A DNA stretch of 44,955 nucleotides from Spirochaetales bacterium. GTDB lineage: Bacteria; Spirochaetota; Spirochaetia; SZUA-6; DRHE01. Below, one piece after another: positions 23,655 to 31,545 of this stretch. The DNA is taken from contig JAUWZD010000030.1 of NCBI GenBank assembly GCA_030615505.1, positions 1-44,955 of the forward strand, read 5' to 3'. Each line of letters opens with the position of its first letter. Within the stretch, counting starts at the first letter, position 1. Made by a program: the position numbers and the translations under genes. Under the pieces are notes generated by a model that saw nothing but the letters and a program-made list of their open reading frames with translations, did no database searches and had not been told where the DNA came from.

Positions 23655-24290
23655 ATGCCCAGAACTAAACCATTTGATGAACATTATGAGGAGTATGAAG
23701 AATGGTTTTCGAAGAACCGCTACGTATATCAATCTGAACTCAAGGCAATAGGGCATTTTATTCCTCAGCGTGGTAAGGGTTTTGAGATTGGCATTGGCAG
23801 CGGGAAATTTGCCGTACCTTTCGGGATCAAAGTAGGTGTCGAACCTTCTAAGGCGATGCGGAAGCTGGCAAGAGAGAAGCGGATAAGAGTCTACCCCGCC
23901 GTGGCCGAGAGTCTGCCCTTTGAGGCTGGGCAGTTTGATTTTGCATTAATGGTGACCACAATCTGTTTTGTAGATGATATTAAAAAATCATTTCAAGAAG
24001 TGGAAAGAATTCTAATAAATGGAGGTTATTTCATTATCGGATTTGTGGATAGAGCAAGCTCTTTGGGCCGTCGGTATGAAAAAGAGAAAGAGGCCAATGT
24101 TTTTTATCGGGAAGCCACTTTTTTCTCTACGGTAGAAGTGCTGTCCCTGTTGGGTGAGTGCGGCTTCGAAGAGCCTGAAGTGATCCAAACGGTTTTTGGT
24201 AAATTGGCAGAGATAAAATCCATACAGGATTACAGAGAGGGTTACGGAGAAGGAGGCTTCGTGGTGATTCAGGCAAGGAAGGCTTCGTGA
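23655..24290 (+). CDS. Class I SAM-dependent methyltransferase (UbiE/Methyltransf_11-like)
   Basis: 211 residues. Motif I is GFEIGIGSGKFAVPFG (about 41-56), VGVEPSKAM follows (59-67), and FDFALMVTTICFVDD and GGYFIIGF are the later core strands. GGAAGCGAG precedes the ATG by a few bases. Likely second gene of a two-methyltransferase unit. Substrate unknown. Confidence 0.85.
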   Translation: MPRTKPFDEHYEEYEEWFSKNRYVYQSELKAIGHFIPQRGKGFEIGIGSGKFAVPFGIKVGVEPSKAMRKLAREKRIRVYPAVAESLPFEAGQFDFALMVTTICFVDDIKKSFQEVERILINGGYFIIGFVDRASSLGRRYEKEKEANVFYREATFFSTVEVLSLLGECGFEEPEVIQTVFGKLAEIKSIQDYREGYGEGGFVVIQARKAS

Positions 24291-24302
24291 TGAGATAATT
24301 GG

Positions 24303-24765
24303 TATGCAACGTTTGGTTTGTACGGCCTAGCCCGGAGACGATAAAGAGCTATCACATTCTCCAGGAGAAGATAGAGAAACCAAACAAAGTATCTATCCCT
24401 TCTGTCACACAGACCAGGATCAGGGATGGGACGCGGATTCACCTGTTGGGAAATGTAGATAATCAGAGCCATGTCGAATACGTACTCCAAAACGGGCTCG
24501 AAGGGGTGGGGCTGTTCCGAACCGAATTTTTTGTGCGCACTGCAGGAAGGGTACCCAATGAAGGAGAGCAGTATCGAATCTACCGACAGATGAACGATAC
24601 TCTGTCCGGTAGAGATCTGGTTGTCCGTACCTTTGACCTGGGTGCCGATAAGGCAGGTGTCCGGTCTTGGTCGACGCGAGGGTACAAACCCTGCCCTGGG
24701 GATACGCGGGATACGACGTCATCTCTTGTGTCGGCCTGAAGAGCTGGATGCAATTTCAAATACCG
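24303..24765 (+). pseudogene. PTS enzyme I (PEP-protein phosphotransferase) fragment with frameshift
   Basis: The frame from 24303 reads RPSPETIKSYHILQEK, then GLEGVGLFRTEFFVR and VVRTFDLGADK, the middle of enzyme I where the PEP-binding barrel begins. About 24660 the match moves to another frame: NPALGIRGIRRHLLCRPEEL (about 24684-24743). The N-terminal histidine domain and the rest of the barrel are missing, and the sequence runs directly into the next gene's leader. Non-functional. Confidence 0.75.
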
Positions 24766-24809
24766 ATCTCAACAGAAGGCCGTATTCGTCGAAAAAAGGG
24801 GGAACACTT

Positions 24810-25850
24810 TTGGGCGGCACAACAATTATTATCTGGAACGTCTTTCAAAGAGCTTTGATGATAACGCTCTTTATTTTTGTCATGATGTTGCTTCTTGATT
24901 TCGTTAATGTGCTATCCCGCGGCAAGGCGACACGCTTGGTGAGAGGAGGGGCCTGGCGTCAATACCTGCTTGCTTCCTTTCTGGGTACTACCCCGGGGTG
25001 CCTGGGGGCATTTCTCAACGTTTCCTTCTATGTGCACGGCCTAATAAGTTTCGGGGCCTTGCTTGGGGGGATGATCGCCACTTCTGGGGATGAGGCATTT
25101 GTTATGCTTGCTCTCTTCCCCCGGGATGCCTTGATGTTGTTCGGATTTCTTTTTATCCTCGGGATTCTCCTGGGTTGGTTGTCCGATAGAATCGTCGGAT
25201 TGCTGAAGCTCAAGACCTGCCGGGAGTGTATTCATCAGCAAGTCCACGAAGCAGAAGCAGTAAAGCCCTTCGACTTAAAGAGCCTGATTCAGAACGCACT
25301 GCACGTTTCACTGCCTCGCCTTCTACTGCTCGCCGTCTTTCTCTTCGTTTTTGGAGGGATGATATTCGGCCTTTTTGGTCCTCCGGCCTGGGGGTGGAAA
25401 AAGATCACCTTCGTAAGCCTAATGGCTGTAGCGCTGGGCATAATAGCCGTCTCTACAGATCACTACTTTCAGGAGCATATCTGGGATCATATTGTAAAAA
25501 AACATCTTTGGAGCGTTTTTCTCTGGTCCTTTTTCGCTATGCTGTTCGTAGAGCTGGGCTTCCAGCATCTGGACCTGGAAGGCTTCGTCCAGAATCATCT
25601 GGAATGGGTTGGTCTCCTGGCAGTGCTCTTGGGTTTGATCCCGGAGTCCGGACCTCACATGGTTATCGTTATGCTCTACTCAAAAGGCCTGATACCCTTT
25701 TCCATCCTCCTGGCCAGCTCGATTGTGCAGGATGGACACGGGATGCTGCCTCTTCTTTCCTACACCGTTAGGGACTCGTTTCTGGTCAAGCTGCTGAATC
25801 TGCTCTTCGGCGTGGTCGTTGGACTGGCTCTCTACTGGGCCGGGCTCTGA
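24810..25850 (+). CDS. Putative manganese/heavy-metal exporter (10-11 TM, PF11449-like)
   Basis: 346 residues with about ten membrane helices in two halves. Characteristic stretches TTPGCLGAFLNVSFYVHG and GGMIATSGDEAFVMLALFP near the N-terminus, echoed by GLIPESGPHMVIVMLYSKG and SSIVQDGHGMLPLLSY in the second half, fit the internally repeated putative manganese transporter family. The start is a TTG at 24810 because GGGGGA lies six bases upstream; the ATG at 24858 is the alternative. A longer frame to 24621 is only enzyme I remnant. Acidic and histidine residues inside helices fit divalent-metal transport; ion specificity is inferred from the family. Confidence 0.82.
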   Translation: MGGTTIIIWNVFQRALMITLFIFVMMLLLDFVNVLSRGKATRLVRGGAWRQYLLASFLGTTPGCLGAFLNVSFYVHGLISFGALLGGMIATSGDEAFVMLALFPRDALMLFGFLFILGILLGWLSDRIVGLLKLKTCRECIHQQVHEAEAVKPFDLKSLIQNALHVSLPRLLLLAVFLFVFGGMIFGLFGPPAWGWKKITFVSLMAVALGIIAVSTDHYFQEHIWDHIVKKHLWSVFLWSFFAMLFVELGFQHLDLEGFVQNHLEWVGLLAVLLGLIPESGPHMVIVMLYSKGLIPFSILLASSIVQDGHGMLPLLSYTVRDSFLVKLLNLLFGVVVGLALYWAGL

Positions 25851-25925
25851 GCTTAACGGTAACATCAGTAAGTTTAACGTCGAGCCTACTATGAATAATG
25901 CTGACAGCATAATGCCCAAAGACTT

Positions 25926-25949
25926 GAGCCCGTTTTTCAAGCCGGGCTC
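25926..25949. terminator. Inverted repeat between convergent genes, possible terminator
   Basis: GAGCCCG and CGGGCTC form a perfect 7-bp stem with a 10-base loop, 75 bp after the metal exporter. There is no T-run on the plus strand, so intrinsic termination is uncertain. Confidence 0.3.
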
Positions 25950-25993
25950 CCGATAAATTTCGTCCTTCTTGTGAATAGAATGATTATTATTTC

Positions 25994-26012
25994 AAAAAAA
26001 TGTGGTACCACA
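25994..26012 (-). terminator. Possible intrinsic terminator of the NifX/MinD cluster
   Basis: On the minus strand the palindrome TGTGGTACCACA is followed by a run of seven T, 57 bp after the last gene of the cluster. The stem is short, so strength is doubtful. Confidence 0.4.
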
Positions 26013-26068
26013 ACCATCCCACCAGAATTTACATAACCGTTTCTTTTTTATTTTCCGTCTTTTAGTCT

Positions 26069-26479
26069 TCATATACCATCTTTTGAGGTTTCGCATTTAT
26101 ATTTTTTTATGGCCTTATTTAAGGTCCTTCTCGCTAAACAAATACAGTCAATTTTTTCAGGTGGCATTTTACCTATATATTCTTTAATTTTATTTTCACT
26201 AATCATTTCTGCTTCTTCTAACGATTTGCCTTTGATTAAGCTAGTCAATGCCGAACCTGCAATAAATGCGCCCATGCATCCTATAGTTAAAAATTTTGCA
26301 TCGATAATTTTATTGCCCAATAGTTTAATGAAAATTTCTATTGTGTCTCCACATGGTCCTGTATATGAATAATTTATTGATGGATCTTTCATTTCTCCAA
26401 AATATTCCTTATTAATATACAAACTAATTCCTTTATCAGAATATCCTTGCTTTTTTAATAACTCTTCTATTGCATTCAT
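26069..26479 (-). CDS. NifU/IscU-like iron-sulfur scaffold protein
   Basis: 136 residues. The three scaffold cysteines are in IscU-like settings: Cys43 with a following aspartate (GPCGDTIEIF), Cys68 (LTIGCMGAFIAGSAL) and Cys112/Cys114 (DCICLARRTL). Such proteins assemble [2Fe-2S]/[4Fe-4S] clusters for transfer to client proteins; the neighbouring MinD-ferredoxin fusion alone needs up to four clusters. Last gene of the AT-rich minus-strand cluster, 29 bp behind the MinD gene. Confidence 0.82.
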   Translation of the reverse strand: MNAIEELLKKQGYSDKGISLYINKEYFGEMKDPSINYSYTGPCGDTIEIFIKLLGNKIIDAKFLTIGCMGAFIAGSALTSLIKGKSLEEAEMISENKIKEYIGKMPPEKIDCICLARRTLNKAIKKYKCETSKDGI

Positions 26480-26508
26480 TTTTAAGTCTCATTGTTATCC
26501 TAAATATT

Positions 26509-28338
26509 TTATTTGACTTCAAAGGTTAATTTTTTCCAAACATTTTTAATATTTTTTGTTATGTCACCATTCGTATATTCAACAACTGATAATCCTTGCA
26601 TTTGAGCCTCAGTTACTTTTTTATCATAAGGTATTACACCTATAAAATCAGAGTTATTATCTATAGCAGTCTTTTTTATATTAAGAGTCATATCAGTATT
26701 TAGATCGTATTTATTTACCACAACTCCAGATTTAATTCTAAAGTGATTAGCTACATCTAATATTCTTTTCAAGTCGTGCAATCCCGATACAGTTGGTTCT
26801 GTAACAATTAATGCATAATCTGCTCCAACTATTGAGGCAATAACAGGACAGCCTGTTCCTGGAGATCCGTCTATTATTGAATTGCCTATATTTGCTTCAT
26901 AGGCAAGCTGATTCTTTTTACTTTTTACAAGAGTAACTAATTTCCCTGAATTTTCTTCGGCAATACCAAGCTTTGCATGGGATAATGGGCCAAATCTAGT
27001 ATCAGATACAAACCACTCTCCATTTATAGCATCTTGTAATTTTACTGCATCATATCTGCAGACAAGCTCACATACTCCGCAACCTTCGCATATAGTTTTA
27101 TTCACACTAAATAGTTCTTTTCCATTTAGAGTTTGTTTAGTAATTGCATTAAACTGGCATGTTTTATAACATTCTCCACACCCAGAACATTTAGAAGGAT
27201 CGATCTCAGCAATAACACCACCACAAAAATATCCACTTTCTTTGATTTCGGGTTTCAAAATAAGATGCAGATCTGCTGCATCTACATCACAGTCAGATAT
27301 TACAATTTTTTTGGCTAATGCAGAAAAAGAGGCAACTAAGGATGTTTTTCCCGTTCCTCCTTTTCCGCTAATTACTACTAATTCTCTTGCTTTCTTATTA
27401 CTATTGATTTTGTTTTGATTAACTTTTTCATATATTTCTGGTATTTGAATATTTACCATTTTTCTTCTTTTAACTTGCTTTTTTTTCTGAGCTCTTTGTA
27501 TAATTTGCATAGAAAGATTTTCAAATACGTTTTTATATTGAGGAAGTTTCTCCACAACTAAATCACCTATAGAATAAACTTCAGCTATCATGCGGTCATC
27601 TGGGATTTCTCCAATAATTTCTAATTCTTCTTTAAGGCAATATTCTTTTAAGTTATTATCTAAATATTCAGCTCGATTTATAACAATGACAGGTTCTTGA
27701 TTCAGCTCTCTACACATATCCACTGCAAGACGTAAATCATTCACACCAAACGGTGTTGGATCTGTAACTAAAACACATAAATCAACATCCTTTACTGTTT
27801 CACAAACTGGACATGCTGTACCAGGAGAAGAATCAAAAATATTTATACCTTCAGAAGCACATTCCTTTACTTTTCTTATTACTCTGGGTGACATTCCACC
27901 TTCTCCTGTCTCTAAAAGTCCATAATGAAAATCTATACTTCCACTTTGACCTTGTTTTAATACACCAATTTTCCTATCTTTTTCTATAATAGCATCCGCT
28001 GGGCATACTATTTTACAGGCACCACATATATGGCACATATTCTTAAAGAATAAAATGCTATCCTTTATCATTGCTAAAGCATTATATCTGCATACTTCTA
28101 TACATTTACCACATTTAATACATTTACTATCATCAGCTCCATAAGGAGATAAAATTGTAATCTCCTTTTCTTCATCTATGGTTGGTTTCAAGAAAAGATG
28201 TCCATTAGGTTCCTCAACATCACAATCAAGATATCTCACTTTTTTGCCTAATCTTTCAAGCGTACTTGCAATATTGGTAGCAATAAAAGTCTTACCTGTT
28301 CCACCTTTACCACTTGATATAGCTATTTTTAGCATCAT
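26509..28338 (-). CDS. Tandem-fused MinD-family ATPase, each half with an inserted two-cluster ferredoxin domain
   Basis: 609 residues formed by two homologous halves. Half 1: deviant Walker A GKGGTGKT (10-17), YLDCDVEEPNGH, then CIKCGKCIEVC and CHICGACKIVC (two [4Fe-4S] sites), and FDSSPGTACPV. Half 2: GKGGTGKT near 320, DCDVDAADLH, CSGCGECYKTC and CEGCGVCELVC, and IDGSPGTGCPV. In most genomes these are two adjacent genes; here they are one chain. The first lysine of the deviant Walker A suggests dimer formation across halves. Relatives accompany NifX-type proteins in metal-cluster loci and probably load or insert a metal cluster. ATG 28338 is chosen for GTGGA seven bases upstream; GTG 28350 is an alternative. 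Confidence 0.9.
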   Translation of the reverse strand: MMLKIAISSGKGGTGKTFIATNIASTLERLGKKVRYLDCDVEEPNGHLFLKPTIDEEKEITILSPYGADDSKCIKCGKCIEVCRYNALAMIKDSILFFKNMCHICGACKIVCPADAIIEKDRKIGVLKQGQSGSIDFHYGLLETGEGGMSPRVIRKVKECASEGINIFDSSPGTACPVCETVKDVDLCVLVTDPTPFGVNDLRLAVDMCRELNQEPVIVINRAEYLDNNLKEYCLKEELEIIGEIPDDRMIAEVYSIGDLVVEKLPQYKNVFENLSMQIIQRAQKKKQVKRRKMVNIQIPEIYEKVNQNKINSNKKARELVVISGKGGTGKTSLVASFSALAKKIVISDCDVDAADLHLILKPEIKESGYFCGGVIAEIDPSKCSGCGECYKTCQFNAITKQTLNGKELFSVNKTICEGCGVCELVCRYDAVKLQDAINGEWFVSDTRFGPLSHAKLGIAEENSGKLVTLVKSKKNQLAYEANIGNSIIDGSPGTGCPVIASIVGADYALIVTEPTVSGLHDLKRILDVANHFRIKSGVVVNKYDLNTDMTLNIKKTAIDNNSDFIGVIPYDKKVTEAQMQGLSVVEYTNGDITKNIKNVWKKLTFEVK

Positions 28339-28431
28339 TTTAATTTCCACTTGGTAATCTTTATAAAAATATTCGAAGAGCTAAAAAAATTAAGTATCAA
28401 TTTTTAATCCTTTAATTAGCCTCAATAAATT

Positions 28432-29286
28432 TTAACTATTGCCAACTACAACAATATCACCCTTTTTTACACCTAGTTGATGAGCAACCGGATCACACTT
28501 AGCCATTAATAAAAAGTATATTTTCTTGTTTTTGATCTCATTTAGGCTCTCATAATTACCCTGTCCTTTAGAGATTATAAAATCAGTATCTTTATAAATT
28601 TTCTTGAATTCAGAAGAAGATTGTTCAAAATCAATTCCAGGAAAATCTATACCTGTATCTATTATCTTTGCTAATTTAGTAATGCCGACAAAATCAGCAT
28701 CTTCTATAGTAGAATCATTAAGTATAGGCTTTCCCCTTACTGCATAAATGACATTTGGATGATTTATCGTTTCTAAAAATAGTTTATCAAATACAATTTC
28801 TCCTGAATTATCTCCTAAGAATAATATGCTGTTTGCATTTTTAATATCATTAAATAAATTTTTGCTGTCATTAATTGCAAATTCTATACTTTCAAGTTTT
28901 GAAATTGTTTCTATTAAATTAAAAGAATGATTAGGAGCAAAATCAATTATATTTCCAATAATAGATAGTTTTAGTGTTTCATATATTGGCTTTTTATTAT
29001 TTATTATCTTATTTTTCAGTTTTTCATATATATCCATGCATAGTTTATTATATTTATATTTTATTTCTTTATATGGATCTTTGTTTCCTGTTTCATTTTT
29101 TACTATTTTATACATTTCCTGGGCAATTTTTGGTGGTGAATAATCAAATGATTCTTTTAGTAAATACTCAAAAATCTTTTTGATAATAATTTCATGTTTA
29201 TCTTCTTTTATTAGACCATTTTTAAATAATCTGATAATACTCTGAAGCAGACATGGAATACACTCATAATATGTTTTCATATGCAT
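28432..29286 (-). CDS. DUF89 / ARMT1-like metal-dependent phosphatase-type protein
   Basis: 284 residues. Begins with a CxxC pair (YYECIPCLLQS, Cys9 and Cys12), typical of prokaryotic DUF89 proteins. The catalytic core shows LGDNSGEIVFDKLFLE near 156-171 and SKGQGNYESL near 242-251, which hold the metal-binding Asp/Asn and Gly-rich loop. Family members hydrolyse damaged sugar phosphates; in such loci they may clear a toxic phosphate or act on a cofactor precursor. Starts ATGCATATG, with the second ATG (29280) as an alternative. Lies between the NifX-type genes and the MinD fusion. Confidence 0.83.
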   Translation of the reverse strand: MHMKTYYECIPCLLQSIIRLFKNGLIKEDKHEIIIKKIFEYLLKESFDYSPPKIAQEMYKIVKNETGNKDPYKEIKYKYNKLCMDIYEKLKNKIINNKKPIYETLKLSIIGNIIDFAPNHSFNLIETISKLESIEFAINDSKNLFNDIKNANSILFLGDNSGEIVFDKLFLETINHPNVIYAVRGKPILNDSTIEDADFVGITKLAKIIDTGIDFPGIDFEQSSSEFKKIYKDTDFIISKGQGNYESLNEIKNKKIYFLLMAKCDPVAHQLGVKKGDIVVVGNS

Positions 29287-29371
29287 TTTAAGGATAAATT
29301 ATTAAAGTATAATTATACATATTTTATATCCAGTATTTTATCTCTATTTATAAATTATTTTTCATTACATC

Positions 29372-29611
29372 TTATTCTCTTACCATCTTAGTACTACAAT
29401 CTGGGCATGCAACGTTATAGCAAGGCACCCCTTGCTGATGAGGAACTTTCATCCCACATGAGGGGCAGATACAATTTCCACTAGGACCAGCTCCCGGACG
29501 GTTTCCACCCATTCTTCCTCTTCCAGTATTTTTACCGAAACCACTCCCTCTCGTGCCTCGGCCTGTTCCAGGTCCTTGTCCTGAAGGGCCTGTTCCGTCT
29601 CCTCTTGGCAT
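29372..29611 (-). CDS. Small Gly/Arg-rich protein with zinc-ribbon-like C-terminus
   Basis: 79 residues. MPRGDGTGPSGQGPGTGRG start, glycine-rich disordered first half, then four-cysteine ribbon (CICPSCGMK and CYNVACPDCS). The N-terminus shares the MPRGDGTGP signature of the DUF5320-type proteins in this cluster, while the cysteines could hold a metal. Stop lies next to the NifX gene with AGGAGG ribosome site. Role unknown; probably a metal or cluster-handling partner of the NifX proteins. Confidence 0.78.
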   Translation of the reverse strand: MPRGDGTGPSGQGPGTGRGTRGSGFGKNTGRGRMGGNRPGAGPSGNCICPSCGMKVPHQQGVPCYNVACPDCSTKMVRE

Positions 29612-29612
29612 T

Positions 29613-29987
29613 TTAATTACCTCCTTTCATTCCAAAATGTGAACCTACACTAGGTCGGCTGGTTGATTTTAGTTCTCCGGATTTATATTTTTCTATTGCA
29701 TCTCTTACAATGCCGGATACCCCGGATATGATCTCTATTCCAGCAGCATTTAACGTCTGAAAGGCATTAGGTCCGCAATTTCCTGTTAATACTGCTTTAA
29801 CATCCTTGCTTGCAACTAGCTGTCCAGATTGGATACCAGCACCTCCCATAGCTTGAGCATTTGAATTTTCAACTGCTTCAAAATCAAGAGTATCTGGTTC
29901 GGCTATAATAAAAAATGCACATCTTCCGAATCTGGGATCAATCTGTGAATCAAGATTATTACCCTGTGATGTAATACATATTTTCAT
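29613..29987 (-). CDS. NifX/NafY-family (dinitrogenase FeMo-cofactor biosynthesis-like) protein
   Basis: 124 residues, one complete NifX/NifB-C domain: MKICITSQGNNLDSQIDPRF start, FGRCAFFIIAEPDT, GGAGIQSGQLVASKDVKAVL and TGNCGPNAFQTL. No nitrogenase genes are nearby, so it belongs to the broad class of NifX-like proteins (including the orange protein ORP of Desulfovibrio) that carry a metal cluster. Strong AGGAGG site. Tandem with a second NifX-family gene upstream. Confidence 0.88.
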   Translation of the reverse strand: MKICITSQGNNLDSQIDPRFGRCAFFIIAEPDTLDFEAVENSNAQAMGGAGIQSGQLVASKDVKAVLTGNCGPNAFQTLNAAGIEIISGVSGIVRDAIEKYKSGELKSTSRPSVGSHFGMKGGN

Positions 29988-30013
29988 AAATTACCTCCTT
30001 AAATATATTTTTA

Positions 30014-30391
30014 TTAAGTATGATCGCATTCTGTTTTATCAAGACCATATCCTTTGCCGGCTCCCGGCCTGCAAAGTGACTCTCCACCTTTAAGTGTTCC
30101 GTTTAGAATTTGGCTTATAACATTGTCTATTTTACCAGATATCCCAACAATGGTATTAATATTCATTTCATTAAATAATCCTGTTGCTCTTGCTCCCATA
30201 CCTCCAGCAATTATACATTCAACTCCTCTTTCATGGAGAAATTGAGGAATAAAACCTGGATGATGTCCTGGGTTGGATATGGTTTCCTTATTTTTTATTT
30301 TACCGTTTTCAATATCAATAATTGTAAAAAATGGACATCTCCCAAAATGGGCTGAAACATAATCTCCATCAGTTGATATTGCTGCTTTCAT
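30014..30391 (-). CDS. NifX-family protein, second copy
   Basis: 125 residues, complete domain: MKAAISTDGDYVSAHFGRCP, GHHPGFIPQFLHERGVECII, AGGMGARATGLFNEM. It has a histidine/cysteine set different from its neighbour, so the two are paralogues with distinct binding sites. ATG 30391 is chosen because GGAGG stands eight bases upstream; the longer frame would begin with TTG inside that ribosome site. Confidence 0.88.
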   Translation of the reverse strand: MKAAISTDGDYVSAHFGRCPFFTIIDIENGKIKNKETISNPGHHPGFIPQFLHERGVECIIAGGMGARATGLFNEMNINTIVGISGKIDNVISQILNGTLKGGESLCRPGAGKGYGLDKTECDHT

Positions 30392-30472
30392 ATATAGTAC
30401 CTCCAATTTTTAGTTAAAATGAGATCCCAAACTTATATAATTCAATTAAATTAAATCCGGGATCATCAAGCT

Positions 30473-30886
30473 TTACTTCTGGGTCTTATCTTTTTCTGCT
30501 GTAAGCTGTTCTAACTCATGAATTCGCTCATTCATAGCATTCAAATTATCCTGCATTAACTTTGCCTGATTTTTAAGTGCCTCAGCTTCCTGTTCTGGAG
30601 TTACAGCTTGTGTTCCGTAAGGGTAGGGGATGTTTGTATTTACAACTCCTCCCCATGCAGGATAACCCATATTGTATCTTGCCCAACCTGGGAGTCCTGT
30701 AGCCCAATACATATTTCTAAAGCCTCTACCACCACCACGGCCAGACCAGCCAAAGCCTCGACCAAACCCACCTCGTCCCGGGATTGGATTCATATATCCA
30801 GGTACAGAATATCCAGCGCAGTAACCTGCAGCCCTTCCTGTTATTGGTCCTAAACCAGCAGGACCTGTTCCATCTCCTAGTGGCAT
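30473..30886 (-). CDS. DUF5320-type Gly-rich protein with C-terminal coiled coil
   Basis: 137 residues. MPLGDGTGPAGLGPITGRAA and AGYCAGYSVPGYMNPIPG, then a Gly/Arg/Trp-rich middle and a helical end (EQEAEALKNQAKLMQDNLNA to LEQLTAEKD) that should form a coiled coil. This pattern marks DUF5320-type proteins, which typically neighbour NifX/MinD genes. AGGAGG before the ATG. Function unknown; a scaffold or partner for the metal-cluster proteins is plausible. Confidence 0.82.
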   Translation of the reverse strand: MPLGDGTGPAGLGPITGRAAGYCAGYSVPGYMNPIPGRGGFGRGFGWSGRGGGRGFRNMYWATGLPGWARYNMGYPAWGGVVNTNIPYPYGTQAVTPEQEAEALKNQAKLMQDNLNAMNERIHELEQLTAEKDKTQK

Positions 30887-30928
30887 AATATTACCTCCTT
30901 AATGTTAATTTATTAATAAAAAAGATGA

Positions 30929-31099
30929 TCCCAGCGCAGCACCCTGCGGGCACCTGCCGGCTTACAGCCGCAACCGAAGTTCTAAAAGCAAAAGTCCACC
31001 ACAATATATTTGGGCGCTCGCAAACCCGAGCTTCCTTCGGTCGCTGGACTTGATTATTTCTTGCGCTGAACGCGCAAGATTTTAAAGGTAATAGCATAT
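30929..31099 (-). repeat. Longer member of the interspersed repeat family, copy B2
   Basis: 171 bp; its reverse complement aligns with B1 (4315-4459) over nearly the full length with two short extra hairpin segments (one near GCTCGGGTTTGCGAGC, one near GCCGGCAGGTGCCCGC). The left hairpin has the same stem CTTGCGC / GCGCAAG as B1 but the loop is GTTCA instead of TGAAC, its exact inverse. It separates two DUF5320-type genes of one operon, and frames within it are not credible genes. Confidence 0.78.
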
Positions 31100-31119
31100 G
31101 GTCCCATCCTTTTTATAAG

Positions 31120-31488
31120 TTATCTAAAATTTAAATAAGGATTGAATCCCCATCTTCTAAACCTTCTTCCTCTACCGAAATACCCTAAATTGTAACCGAT
31201 CCTTACTGGTATCGGATTACCATATCCAGGTACAGGATATCCAGTATAGGAATCTCCAACTCTTCCTGTCATCATACCTGATCCAGTTTGATATATTCCC
31301 TCTCCTCGTGGCACATCAACCACCTCTTGCCTATTTTTCGTTGAAAAACGCACGGGTTTGCTCTCGATACCAGCAAATCCTTCGAGAATAGATGGATCTT
31401 CAGAATTAGTTTTCAGCACGCAGAATCCAATACCTCGTCCTGTCATAGGACCTTCTCCTCTCGGTCCGGTTCCATTACCTCTTGGCAT
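31120..31488 (-). CDS. Degenerate DUF5320-type protein
   Basis: 122 residues with two imperfect copies of the family signature: MPRGNGTGPRGEGPMTGRG at the start and VPRGEGIYQTGSGMMTGR near 60-77, followed by YTGYPVPGYGNPIPV. The segment between them (FCVLKTNSEDPSILEGFAGI) is unlike the family and may come from an insertion or from joining two neighbouring genes. Good AGGAGGTGA site. It is the first gene of the minus-strand cluster and lies just behind a Fur box. Confidence 0.65.
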   Translation of the reverse strand: MPRGNGTGPRGEGPMTGRGIGFCVLKTNSEDPSILEGFAGIESKPVRFSTKNRQEVVDVPRGEGIYQTGSGMMTGRVGDSYTGYPVPGYGNPIPVRIGYNLGYFGRGRRFRRWGFNPYLNFR

Positions 31489-31511
31489 AATCTCACCTCC
31501 TTTCTATTTAT

Positions 31512-31530
31512 AATGATAATCATTTTCATT
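31512..31530 (-). promoter_or_regulatory. Fur box upstream of the NifX/MinD cluster
   Basis: AATGATAATCATTTTCATT (plus strand) matches the 19-bp Fur consensus (GATAATGATAATCATTATC) at most positions. It lies 24 bp before the start of the first cluster gene, where bound Fur would block transcription. The Fur-type regulator gene is immediately upstream on the same strand, so iron control of the cluster is likely. Confidence 0.65.
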
Positions 31531-31545
31531 GTATAGCTAAATTTT

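Noticed and set aside
24621-24809. N-terminal extension of the metal exporter
   Set aside because: These codons are the frameshifted enzyme I remnant (NPALGIRGIRR...); the real start is a TTG with a good ribosome site at 24810.
25680-25940. Minus-strand frame with a signal-peptide-like start after the metal exporter
   Set aside because: Mostly antisense to the exporter gene; hydrophobicity is a mirror effect of that gene.
29613-30391. Nitrogenase or nif island
   Set aside because: Only NifX-family and scaffold-like proteins are present; nifHDK, nifB and nifE/N are absent, so nitrogen fixation is not supported.
30891-31097. Minus-strand frame of 68 codons between DUF5320 genes
   Set aside because: It lies within repeat B2, and the corresponding frame in B1 has stops; it is a by-product of the repeat.
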